DNA of 64,000 nucleotides from Annulohypoxylon bovei var. microspora (Eukaryota; Ascomycota; Sordariomycetes; Xylariales; Hypoxylaceae): the NCBI GenBank assembly GCA_022836615.1, contig MU405211.1:124001-188000 (forward strand), given 5' to 3'. Under the pieces are notes generated by a model. It was not told where the DNA came from. It saw only the letters and a list, made by a program, of their open reading frames with translations, and made no database searches. Shown here one piece after another: positions 43,817-53,810 of this stretch (position 1 is its first letter; every line of letters starts with the position of its first letter). A program made the position numbers and the translations under genes.

Positions 43817-43902
43817 AGGCCCCGCCGAGGATTGAACTCAGGTCTCAGGAAGTCTTTTGATAATATCAAAATCCTGCGTGCTAACCACTACACTACGCGG
43901 CC
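43817..43902 (-). tRNA. tRNA-Gln (UUG) with a 14-nt intron
   Basis: Cloverleaf on the minus strand: acceptor GGCCGCG (43902-43896) with CGGGGCC, D arm around GTGTAGTGGTTAGCAC, anticodon stem CAGGA/TCCTG, T arm CTGAG-TTCAATC-CTCGG. The loop reads TT-TTG-A, giving anticodon UUG for glutamine. A 14-nt intron (TATTATCAAAAGAC) follows base 37, and its TCAAAA pairs fully with TTTTGA around the anticodon, the standard pre-tRNA conformation cut by the SEN endonuclease. CCA is not encoded. Acceptor pair 5-68 is G-G, a mismatch in an otherwise good stem. A TTTTT stretch lies about 20 bases downstream. Confidence 0.93.
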
Positions 43903-44228
43903 GATTGGGTGGATGATGGTCGGTATTTTATGAAAGCATATAATGCTTATGCATTGTATTACCTAATGCGAAACTTCGACCGTCCCCACCTCTTTTATCT
44001 TAGCCCTTCGAGTTCTTACCAACCTAATAAAACCTTCACTTAATAATACATCTCTATTTTAATAATTCAGGGGGGCAAGTAACAAACATGATGTGGCTTC
44101 CTACTAAAGCGAACTACTTTAAGTTGGCGTTGTTGCTAAACATCCTCTAATCGCTATAGAGACATAACTAACAACTAATCTATTAACAATCAAGAATTGA
44201 GTTTGCAACTATTATACGTTGTTCAGCC
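43903..44228. other. intergenic region right of tRNA-Gln
   Basis: 326 bp, AT-rich; nothing recognised. Confidence 0.6.
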
Positions 44229-44501
44229 ATGCCAGGTCCCTTGGAAGAGATCACTCAAGTAGCTCATGCTTTAACTTCACTATTCCGACTGAGTAAGAAT
44301 GAGACAGATTCTAATACTCCGGAAAGGGGGAAGTCTACACAACGCACAGAGGCCAAACAACAGGAAAAGCTTGAGAAAACCGAACGGCGACAGCAGGAAC
44401 AAGAAGAGATAAAACAGCGCCGGCGACAAGGAGATAAGAGGGCGGAGCAAGAAGACAAAGAAATCAAGGCTCGTTATGGTAGAAAATGTTCACCCTCATG
44501 A
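44229..44501 (+). CDS. small charged hypothetical protein
   Basis: Open frame of 90 codons. The first 23 residues (MPGPLEEITQVAHALTSLFRLSK) look like an amphipathic helix; the rest is Lys/Arg/Glu/Gln-rich (EKTERRQQEQEEIKQRRR) and would form a charged coiled coil. I recognise no family. Composition bias makes both a real small gene and a chance frame possible. No intron or partner gene is evident. Confidence 0.3.
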   Translation: MPGPLEEITQVAHALTSLFRLSKNETDSNTPERGKSTQRTEAKQQEKLEKTERRQQEQEEIKQRRRQGDKRAEQEDKEIKARYGRKCSPS

Positions 44502-45882
44502 ACTATGTTCGCTGGAACAAGTTGTAAATCTACCAGTAGGATCCGATGTCGACTTCTGCGCAAGGATGTACACATACAGGCGGTTGGTGTGTAGCGAGTA
44601 TGGTGAGTGTTCGCGATAGGGTCGAGACCCCTTTTCTTTTAAGGCCTGGAGATGCTTAAGGCCAATGTGTTTTTTTCAATGCTTCTAAACCCGAATACGT
44701 TAACAGTCTTTGATCCCACTAGAAGGGTTTGATTATGTCTGCTATAATATTATTTCTTATACATGTTGTTTATGTCCGACGAATTTATAAGCACGATGCT
44801 CGCTTTCGGTAAAGGCCTGCGAGTAAATAGAAGCACCATGGGAATATGTTCCCATGACCGTGACATGTGCAAGCAAGTATGTATGAGGCTCCAATAAGCA
44901 TTCCGTGTTCCGGGCTTTCGTCACAATGTCGTTGCGAGGCGGATTCCCGCATGTAACCATCCGCTCGAGCTGGGTTCTTTTCCCTTGCACGATAGACGAA
45001 CGATTATGACGCCAATGTAATAAAGGGTTTTCTCATATGTTGATAGAGCTGACAGGTCTGGGCTGAACGGCAGGGCTTTTAGACACTTACGAAGCGTGCA
45101 GTTCGTGCTACGTTGATGAACTCCGAGATTCCGAATTGATGCATGCAAAATGCAGCAATTGCGGACTGGTGAAGGGATGTCAGCAAGGTCTCGGATATGA
45201 TATCTGAGAGATCAGTTCGTGCCGTATTTCCGAGCCTGCGATTTATATGCACCATGTATTGGAGTCAAGGATGAGTAAGCGGCTAGTTTAATCCGGAAGC
45301 CCTATCCGGACGTTACTCGGTGTCGCAGGTGTAGATTATAGGTTAGTAATACCCTCCTCGAAATATACTCGTCCTCCGACGGATTAGGTTCGGAATCTTC
45401 CGCAGCGGCAGCGAGGTACAAGCCTCACCGGTTGACTTGTTGCATTTCTGACCGCTGAACTTTTAGGGCAGTAGGACCGAGCTACATCGCACCCCATCGT
45501 CGACAGCCCTAGGTCATGTCACGATTATGACGGTCATTTCCTGGGGTAACACATTGGGAGATATGCTTTGATCACGGGTTAATGAACCTGGAGAAAGCAT
45601 GCTGTCACACCTCCGAGACTTCGGTGTTACTTAGCAAGTATGCAGTAATGGCCCTGGAAAACTTCCATCATGATGAGGGGATTAATATATCCGTTGAGGG
45701 GAGAGAGGAGGTTGAATAATGCCATGAGGACTTGGGTATAAAGGTCACGGAATCTTCCCTTCTCTCGAACAACTTATGAACCGTATCCTAAAGACGACAA
45801 GGGCTTCCGGGTTAGCTTAGAACTCAACTTCTTTCTACATCGCATACTTGTGTAACAATCTCGAAGATATATATTACCTAAC
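44502..45882. other. intergenic region upstream of oxalate decarboxylase
   Basis: About 1.4 kb without a supported gene. The final part should hold the oxalate decarboxylase promoter; TATAAAG at 45737-45743 lies about 145 bases before the ATG and is a candidate TATA box. Frames on the minus strand at 44757-45148 overlap and lack signatures. Confidence 0.5.
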
Positions 45883-47584
45883 ATGAAATACTCAAGAAGC
45901 CTTACGGCCGCAGGGCTATTTCATCTGGCAGTCGGTCTTCCCAGGCCACAGTGAGTAATTCCAAGAATCCCTAATACCTACCTACCCAGAGAGGTATATA
46001 GAGGAAGCAATACTAATATAGTATAGGATGACATACGAAGACAATCTGGGGATGGTCGGCGGCGTAGATGCGCCAATTCCCTCCTACACCGGCGCTCCCG
46101 TAGGCAACCTGCGCGGATCAACGAATCTACAAGGCGGTATCGCATCACGCCCGCCAGTCGACGGCGGCGATTCGGCCGTAGTGGCAGACCCGGAGCTCGT
46201 TGGTGGTCAGGAAGCCGATGCTGATCTCGGTCTGTACCTAGACTTCAACAGCGCCACCTACCCCAACGGTCCTCAGCCCATTCGCGGCGGTTTAGGAGGA
46301 ACCGACCCGGGTCCGCGAACCTATGAGTATGAGAAGCTGAATCCCGACACCTACGCTCCGCCCTCAACGGACCTAGGTACTGTCCCTCAAGCGATGTGGC
46401 CCCTAGGTTTGAGCCATAACTTGTTTGGTTCGGGCGAGGAGTCGGGATGGGCGCGACAGCAGAACCAGAATGTGCTTCCCGTGGCTAGCGCGATGGCTGG
46501 TGTCGATATGCGTCTTGCGCCAAATGCGTACCGGGAACTGCATTGGCATACTTCAGGCGAATGGTGAGAACATATGTATCTACTAGAGAAACAAGTCTTA
46601 AAAGCTAACCACTTGATTGGCGAACAGGGCTTTGGTCTTAAAGGGTTCGGTCCGCGTAGCGGCAATCGACACGGACGGAGCCACTTTCGTCGACGACGTC
46701 ACGGAGGGAGACGTATGGTTTTTCCCGCAGGGCGTCCCCCACAGCCTGCAGGCCTTGCACGAAGGCGCCGAGTTCCTGTTGATCTTCGACAGCGGAACCT
46801 TCTCTGAGACAGACACCTTCCTCGCCACTGAGATGCTTATGCGCACCCCTATCTCCGTCTGGGCCAAGGATCTGCAAACCGACGTTAGCTCGTTTGACGG
46901 AATCCCCGACGCGGAGAAATATGTGAGTAATCTATTTTAATAAACAAGTATAGATAATTGCATGCGGCGACTAATGAAGAATCATAGATTTTCAACGGCA
47001 CTCCCGCCCCAGCCAACATCTCGGAGCAGAACATCACGTCTTCGGCCGGCGCCCTTTGGGGACCTACGGGCTACACATACCATTGGTCCCAGCAAGAATT
47101 CTACAACGCGACCGGCGGGTCCGTCAAGATCCTCGACCCGCTGACCTTCCCCGTAGCCGACATGTTCTCGGCGGCGCTCGTAGTCCTCGAGCCCGGCGCG
47201 CTGCGGGAGGTGCACTGGCACACGGAGAGCGACGAATGGTCGTACTTCCTGCAGGGGTCGGCGCGCATCACGGTGTACGCGGCGCCGGCCTCCTCGCAGA
47301 CCTTCGACTTCACCGCCGGCGACGTCGGGTATATCGAGAAGTCGAACGGGCACTACATCGAGAACACCGGCACCGAGGACGTCATCTTCCTCGAGGTGCT
47401 GCAGGCCAAGAAGTTCTCCGACATCAGCGCCGCCCAGTGGCTGGCCCTGACGCCTAGGCAGATCATCAAGGACACCCTGAACCTGTCGGACGAGGTGCTC
47501 GATGCCATACCCAAGGAGAAGACGTTGGTCAAGCCCGGCAACCCGAACATGACTGCCATCGCGGGAGGTGGTCAGAACTTTTAG
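45883..47584 (+). CDS. secreted bicupin oxalate decarboxylase
   Basis: Manganese enzyme converting oxalate to formate and CO2 outside the cell; fungi use it to control oxalate and pH. Four exons: 45883-45950, 46027-46563, 46628-46922 and 46988-47584; 498 residues. The N-terminus MKYSRSLTAAGLFHLAVGLP is a likely signal peptide. Cupin 1 has YRELHWHTSGEWALVLKG with later DVWFFPQGVPHSLQ; cupin 2 has REVHWHTESDEWSYFLQG with GDVGYIEKSNGHYIEN. Each therefore keeps HxH, Glu and a distal His for manganese. GTFSETDTFLATEML matches the fungal active-site lid region that carries the decarboxylase glutamate. Oxalate oxidase activity cannot be ruled out from sequence. All three intron phases agree. Confidence 0.92.
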
Positions 47585-47917
47585 ACGATGGACAGGCCAA
47601 GCCTTGCGAGGCGGAATGAGCGTCTAGGGAAAGGGTCAGGGTTTAATGAAGATAGTCAATTTTTAGATACTGGGAAGAGTGTCATATAGAGGTTAGGATT
47701 CGTGTCGTGTCTTTTTAGCGTTGCCTGCCTTTTACTGCGTATAAACTATTTACTCCAATGGCTCCTTGAGTTTGTGACAAGGGAACTTCGTTGGGCGAAT
47801 TGTCTGGCCCTATCCTGTCTTGTCTTGTATTGCATCCCGCCGTATAGTCCCCCAGTGCGAGATTGAGTACGTAGCATTACTCATAAACCACCTTCGAGGA
47901 CAATTGGCTCAATCCTT
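47585..47917. other. convergent intergenic region
   Basis: 333 bp between convergent genes, presumably both 3' UTRs; a CTTGTCTTGT run at about 47817-47828. Nothing else seen. Confidence 0.6.
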
Positions 47918-48438
47918 CTAACCCTGGATTTTTCCAAATAGGCCGGCCAATGTCGCAAACTTAATAGCAAGCGTTTGGATTGGATAAGTGGCCAAATTCC
48001 AAGTCTCGGGGCTCCAATTAGCAGTGTCGAGCACAGCGGCCCATCCGCGAGGGTCGCTCTCTGCAATGGTCGCGAAGAGACCAGCCCAATGAGTGAAGTC
48101 GGCTATTATCAAGATCATGATATGTAGCTGTACGAGCCGCTTGTTAGGCGGTGATGCTAATAAGATGATAAGACCATAGAGCATCATGTTGAATAGGTAA
48201 CCGTCGGCCATCAAAGGCATAAATAATGTTGGGATAGGTAGGCCTTTTGCAGAAGTAGCGGCAAGTTCGAGCATTGGGATTCGTGAGGCATAATTCAAGA
48301 CCATCCCGTATGTTCTGCACAAGTTAGTTGGAAACACCATGCAAACGCGAGCGTTTAGCAAGCATACATTGCGACTGGTTCTAGATAGAGGAAGAAGATC
48401 CGAGGAATTATAGGTAAGAGGGAGGCGTTGGTTGCCAT
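47918..48438 (-). CDS. small four-helix membrane protein (DUF7704-like)
   Basis: Two exons, 48438-48368 and 48314-47918, spliced as EPVAI|TYGMVLNYASRIP; 155 residues. The start MATNASLLPIIPRIFFLYLEPVA and three further hydrophobic stretches (MADGYLFNMMLYGLIILLA, LVQLHIMILIIADFTHWAGLFATIA, LATYPIQTLAIKFATLAGLFG) predict about four membrane helices. The pattern FFLYLEP near the N-terminus with a late DFTHW resembles the DUF7704 family common in ascomycetes, whose function is unknown. The open frame continuing upstream of 48314 to 48361 is intron read-through. Confidence 0.75.
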
Positions 48439-48980
48439 TTTGCTAGATCTCCTAGTTTATCTATCGAGTAAAAGTCGAACAATGAGATATTTATGCGAGA
48501 TGTGTTATAGGTAGGATTTAGTTGCTTAGGTAGCTTAGAATGTTGACTGATGGGAGATCCGAGTAGGTTGATATTTAATAGATGACCTTCTTGAACTTCT
48601 TGAATAGAGATGTGTTTTGAGATCTGAGATTGAAGAGAACTTAGAGGGCCGAACACAGGTTCTTATATGTTCAAGCAACCGTGATAGTTACACCAGCCAA
48701 ATATGAGATGTTGCTAACTATAATGGCACAGCCATATGGGATCTCAAGGATTCGTTAGCATCGCGGTAAAGGATTATATGCGAGCCCCGCATTCACGATC
48801 TAGTCGCGCACTCAGGTGACTCATTGGCCATTGGTATGGACTTCGGTGTTCTTGGCTGTCCGAGGTGACTTTGATAATACATCATCTGCGGCACAGCCCG
48901 TCGAGGCTCGCTCAGCCCTAGCAGCCCCAGTTGATGTGTCCATGCATCTTAGGAATGCTGAAATACAAATTTAGAAGAGA
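48439..48980. other. intergenic region
   Basis: 542 bp; promoter of the membrane-protein gene on the left and the 3' end of the asteroid-like gene on the right. No other feature seen. Confidence 0.6.
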
Positions 48981-50870
48981 TCAATGTTGCTCCATCTGAG
49001 TGAGAATGGCGTATGGGTTAACAGAAGAGGACCTCTTGATATTACTTTGGTGGTTTGGGTGCTTTTTATGATGCCACAACTTCTCGCCTTGCTTCCGTCT
49101 TTTCCTAGGTTGTTTCTTGGAGTCTCCCAGAAGCTTCTCCATTTCAGGCTCAGTGATTCCAAGCATATCTGCGACCTTTGCAAGCCCACCTATTGTAGCA
49201 AATCTTGTCAGTAGGGCAGACATGCGCTCAACTGTAGGCCACTCTGCGATGGGAGGAAGTGATGCGAGATAATTGTGCAATTGTCGTGCTGGTGCTGGAA
49301 GATCCTGATCCATGAAAATAACAGCGTCTAAGATTTGCTTTTCTATCCTCAGCGAGTAAAAGCAGGCCTGAACTTGAGCCGTGAAATGTATCAAATCCCA
49401 CGAGTATTTTTGGGGGTCTTCAGGCTGCCTCGCGGCTTGGTCGACAAGCATAGCTGATAGAGATACGCGTTGTTCTGATGTAGACCATACGATATCTTGA
49501 TATACTGCAAATGCCAACCATCGCAAATCAATGGGTGAGATGTTCATTGACAGCGTTTCTAAAACTGCCAATAATTGATTGCAGTTGCTGATTGTCTCCT
49601 GTCCGCTAGGAATTTCGGTTTGTCGTCCCATTTGTGTTACCGATGGATTTCGTGCATGGTACTCGATGATCCCATTTATCTTTCGACGAGCCAAGGTCTC
49701 AAGAGTACTATATGCAAGTTGTCGGACGTTCGTGCTCGGAGTCCAAGCGCTTTTCTGGTCTTCATTTTCAATGAGAACGGGTAAAAATATAGAAAGCGTC
49801 TTTGGTCCTCGCAATTCTTTCATATCTGACGTTGAAGATGTCTTCTCTAAAAGTAAAGTCTGAATAACGACCTCCGATATTCTGGGGTCTAGACTGGAAA
49901 GTATACCGAGCACTGGGTGGTCAATTGGTACGTATTGCCTCAGCTCGAGATTCTCCATGAAGCTCTTATATTCAGGAGAGTTCAGAACATCTTCATGACT
50001 GCTCCGAGAGACGTGTAAAGCCATATCAAAATCATCACATAATTGATTTCCCATTTCAAAGGCGACGCGGGGGAGGCCGCCATGCCTTCCCAAATCTAAT
50101 CGAGTATTGATATCATGGAGTGACAGTTTTGTTGCCATTAGACCGGACTTGTTAGAGATATGATGGGTTCGCCTGATATTCCAAAAGAATGTCACAGTCC
50201 CCTCAATCCCGATATCCTGTATGAGCAAGTCGGAATCGGATGTTAGTAAAGTACCGCCATTCTCGCGAACATCTTGCGCGCAGAACATATCAGCTTCCCC
50301 CGGGACGACTAGGACTAAAGGACCCCAATCTTCGCTGTTTTTCAACGCTTCCAGAACTGCTGGAATCAGGAAAGGGGGTTTGGCCAACCGATTGGATGTT
50401 GCCCAACTGACATGTTCTGTCATGGCTATACTGGGCTCTAAGTCGCTGAACGCATTTCCTGGAGTTATAGCCGACCCAGATGGATTCGAAATTGCCAAGC
50501 CCTTCAGAATCTTTTGTTGGTTTAGAAGCCTCCCTCTCCTCACGTCCCATTTGCTCGGAGGTAAGTATCCGTCAAAATAGATCCTTCTCCTATTCATAGA
50601 GAGTTAGCTATACAGTTGTCGATTAAGCTTAGACGTCGCTTACACATTAACATCATAGCTCTTTAGCCTTTTAAGCCACCCTATGACCATTGCACTCAGG
50701 AGAGCGTATGGAGGGTGGCACATAAATCCGCTCGATGATGGTCGTTTCCTCATACAAGCATCTCCGATGCGGTGGACAAGAGCGGGTCCATCAATGACGA
50801 CGGTATCACCACTCAACGGCGAGACAACTCCATACCGTTGCAATGCAGCATTCAAGCCACGAATTCCCAT
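48981..50870 (-). CDS. asteroid/XPG-I-2 domain protein (PIN/FEN-like fold)
   Basis: Two exons, 50870-50644 and 50589-48981, spliced as YDVNV|RRIYFDGYLPPSK; 611 residues. It starts MGIRGLNAALQRYG like XPG/FEN nucleases, followed by VVIDGPALVHRI and IYFDGYLPPSK (N-terminal nuclease lobe). LVLVVPGEADMFCAQDVRENGGTLLTSDSDLLIQD then carries the acidic residues of the internal lobe. Metal-binding Asp/Glu positions (VIDG, GEAD, TSDSD) look kept, so nuclease activity is possible. The C-terminal two thirds are helical without a known domain, and the end is Lys/Arg-rich (KKQPRKRRKQGEK), a likely nuclear signal. Asteroid-type function in fungi is not established. Confidence 0.82.
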
Positions 50871-51291
50871 TTTATGATATGGCTATCGTTATATCAGCTC
50901 ATTTCAGATGAAGTATGAGGTTTCTTCGATGTAATATTCTGAGCCACTAGTACTGCCCGGGTGTATGTCCTTGTTTGTATACAGTATCACGATATCCACG
51001 ATTGAGCTCGATCCCGTAGCAGGAAAAATAATTACGTGAGGATCAATACTGCAGAAATTGACAGGCCATAAATGTATGTATTATAGATGTGCGTACCTAT
51101 GTACCTAAGTGCTCAATTCAGCACTTGCGGTACATAGCACACAGGCGAAGCTGCAGCCCAGAAAATCTTTTATCCAATTAAAGCTCGATGAAGTCAATTG
51201 AAAAGAAGTATTGGTATCCGCTTTTTCATAGAATTTAGCCTAGCGTCTGACCCTTGCGGCGCTTCCCGGAGAGAGAACGAATCACTGAAGA
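50871..51291. promoter_or_regulatory. upstream region of the asteroid-like gene
   Basis: Left part of the divergent region shared with the PRPP synthetase gene. It holds a 7-bp hairpin AAGTGCT-CAATTC-AGCACTT at 51107-51126 and repeated GTACCTA words at 51092-51107. No defined promoter motif. Confidence 0.45.
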
Positions 51292-51560
51292 ATACGAAGG
51301 TCAAGGCCAAAAGTTTCGCACATCAGCCCAAGGGCTAACCCGTGTAAATCAAAATACATCCGCACCGTGTGGCGCGTCTTTTTTTAGTGGCTAAACTGCT
51401 AGGGATATAGCGGTTATCCACTAGAATTTAGTGCATAGATCACTATTAGGTCCAGGTCTTAGCCTAAAGCTAATACAGTATTTATCTATTCCTTATTTGA
51501 TTACGCACTAGGTAAAGATCCGTGGCTGATGTGCGAAACTTTTGGCCTTGACCTTCGTAT
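51292..51560. mobile_element. MITE-like element with perfect 37-bp terminal inverted repeats
   Basis: Arms 51292-51328 and 51524-51560 are exact inverse copies over all 37 bases. The outer ends read aTACGAAGG and CCTTCGTAt, so a TA duplication directly outside CGAAGG..CCTTCG is possible, as made by Tc1/mariner-pogo transposases. The 195-bp interior has no ORF. An alternative GAAG repeat flanks the element with a one-base offset. The absence of any mismatch between the arms suggests a recent insertion or selection for a stem. It ends 238 bases before the PRPP synthetase ATG. No transposase is in the window. Confidence 0.75.
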
Positions 51561-51798
51561 GAAGCCCATAAATGCAAAGGAAACAACTGCTAACCAGAGA
51601 CATATGATGTAGGTAGTAGCCAACCTACCAGCCTACTGTAGGTACCTGCCCACCGGAATAATTGGTATCCCATGTCTTGGAAGCCCCGATCAATTGGTCC
51701 ATGCTCTTTTCTTATCGGGTCTTGCCTATGCCCCACATAAAATCATCATCCTTCACTCTTCCACCAAAACTTTTCTTCCTTTTTTCATCAATCACAGA

Positions 51799-53523
51799 AT
51801 GCGAGGAACGTTGGTATTCTCGGGCACGTCGTGCCCAGCTCTCACAGGCAAAATATGTGAGAACCTGGGCATGGCTCCGGCTGAGGCCGACCTATCTCAA
51901 TTTTCAAATGTGTGTTATCCTTCCCCAATGCTTCGTCTCTCGATGGACAGAGAAAAAGCAAACTTGGGCAATGTCGTGATCGCAGAACTGCCCACTGACT
52001 TTTTTAAATCACAATTTGCAGGGCGAAACAAGCGTCCGAATTCTGACCAGTGTTCGAGACAAGGATGTCTTCGTTGTGCAATCCGGAAGCCCTACCATCA
52101 ATGATACCATCATGGAATTACTCATCATGATCTCCGCTTGCAAGGGTGGCTCTGCGAACAAGATTACTGGTGAGTCTTTGAAAGCTGCAGAGAAAAATTT
52201 AGCCTTGAACCATAGCTAGACGTGGTCGAGGAGTACCTGCGTGCTAACTGCAAAACCCTCCACTCAGCCGTTCTTCCATACTTTCCATACAGCCGGCAAT
52301 CCAAGAAAAAGTCGCACCGGGGCGCCATTACCGCTCGAATGCTTGCAAATTTGCTTCATGTGGCTGGGGTTAAGCATGTTGTCACTGTCGATCTGCATGC
52401 TTCTCAAATGCAAGGATTCTTCAAGTGTCCCGTCGACAACCTTCACGCCGAGCCCCTCATAGCACGTTGGATTCGATTGAACATCCACAACTGGAAAGAA
52501 GCTGTTGTTGTGTCCAAGAATGCTGGCGGAACCAAGAGAGTAACTTCATTGGCCGATGCGTTGAAACTCAACTTTGGACTGGTTACAACAGACCGCAAGC
52601 GTGCCCCTAACATGTCCGCGAGTATGATCATGAACCAGCTTGATGGGTGGGACAATCCCCCTGGCTACGTTAATGGCGTTCAGCGTTCAAGAGCTATCTC
52701 GGAAGACAGAGACTCGGATTGGAACGGCTCGACTAGGTCGTCACGAGTTGTAGGCGACTCTCAAGGATCTCCTAGGCGCGCTAACGCACCACCACTGCGG
52801 ACTAACAGCCTCACACGGTCGCCGTATACACGCGCTTATACGCCTTCTCAAACGTCCCCTATTGAGGAATTGAAAGACGAAGAAGAAAACGTTGATGAGG
52901 CATTGGTGTATAATGACCAACGTGCCCAAGAGGTGACGCAAGGAAGGCTTGTCCAAGGCCACGTTGTGGCAGATGATTTCCAATCACCAGCCCAGTCAGA
53001 TGGCGGCGGAAGCCAATCCTACCAGGGCGGTGATGATGATCCTATGACCATGTCCCATGCTTCTTCTTTCTTCGCTCCCGAGCCGCATGCTCTTGGCGGC
53101 TCCGGTGATGCCGAGGGATCGTCGGACGAAGAGGAAGAAAAACTCCGGGATCCAAAGGTCGAGCACATGATTACACTGGTTGGCAATGTTAAGGACCGTC
53201 CAGTTTTAATCGTGGATGACATGATTGACAAGGCCGGTTCTTGGATTGCCGCAGCCGAGACAGTCGTTAAGCGAGGCAGGGCGAAGAAGGTGTATTGTAT
53301 GGCCACACACGGAGTGTTCGGAGCGGACTGCCTCGAGCAACTGCAAGCTTGCGACTGTATCGACCAGATCATCGTGACCAACAGCTTCCCAATTCCCGAT
53401 AGAAGAGCGAAAAATGCGAGTAAGTTGGTCATCCTAGACCTTTCATATCTGCTGTCCGAAGCAATCCGAAGAAATCATTATGGCGAATCCATCTCGCCCC
53501 TGTTTCAACATATTGCGGACTAG
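51799..53523 (+). CDS. ribose-phosphate pyrophosphokinase, PRS1/PRS5 type with long insert
   Basis: Makes PRPP from ribose 5-phosphate and ATP for nucleotide, His and Trp synthesis. Three exons: 51799-51909, 52022-52169 and 52268-53523; 504 residues. MRGTLVFSGTSCPALTGKICENLG and GETSVRILTSVRDKDVFVVQSG form the N-terminal lobe. VTVDLHASQMQGFF carries metal and ATP contacts, and VVSKNAGGTKRVTSLAD is the flexible catalytic loop. LIVDDMIDKAGSW is the PRPP-binding loop. Between about residues 200 and 385 lies an acidic, Ser-rich non-homologous insert, the feature that sets yeast Prs1 and Prs5 apart and links them to cell-wall integrity signalling. Length is closest to Prs5 (496). DDMIDKAG replaces the usual DDMIDTAG. 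Intron 1 uses a GTGTGT donor. Confidence 0.93.
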
Positions 53524-53810
53524 ACAAATCAGAATGTTATGATTATCACGAATTAGACTGCCATTACTCGCAGTAGTGTACGATTCATGAAAACGAGAGG
53601 TGAGGCTGCGGGTATTTGGTATTGGCGTCTGGGAGGAGGCGGAATAAGGCTTTATTATGGCTTTTTGGAATCACGGTTAGCGTTACGGGACTAAATCAGA
53701 TACCACTTTAAGATTGTCGCAACAGGTATGTTTTTTTTGAATTGGAGTTCCATGTGGTTTCCAATGTTTGTGTCCTGACTTGTTTTCCCTTACACCCTCA
53801 CACCCCAACG
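53524..53810. other. 3' flank of the PRPP synthetase gene
   Basis: 287 bp, presumably 3' UTR and terminator, with a run of eight T at 53731-53738. Nothing else seen. Confidence 0.55.
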
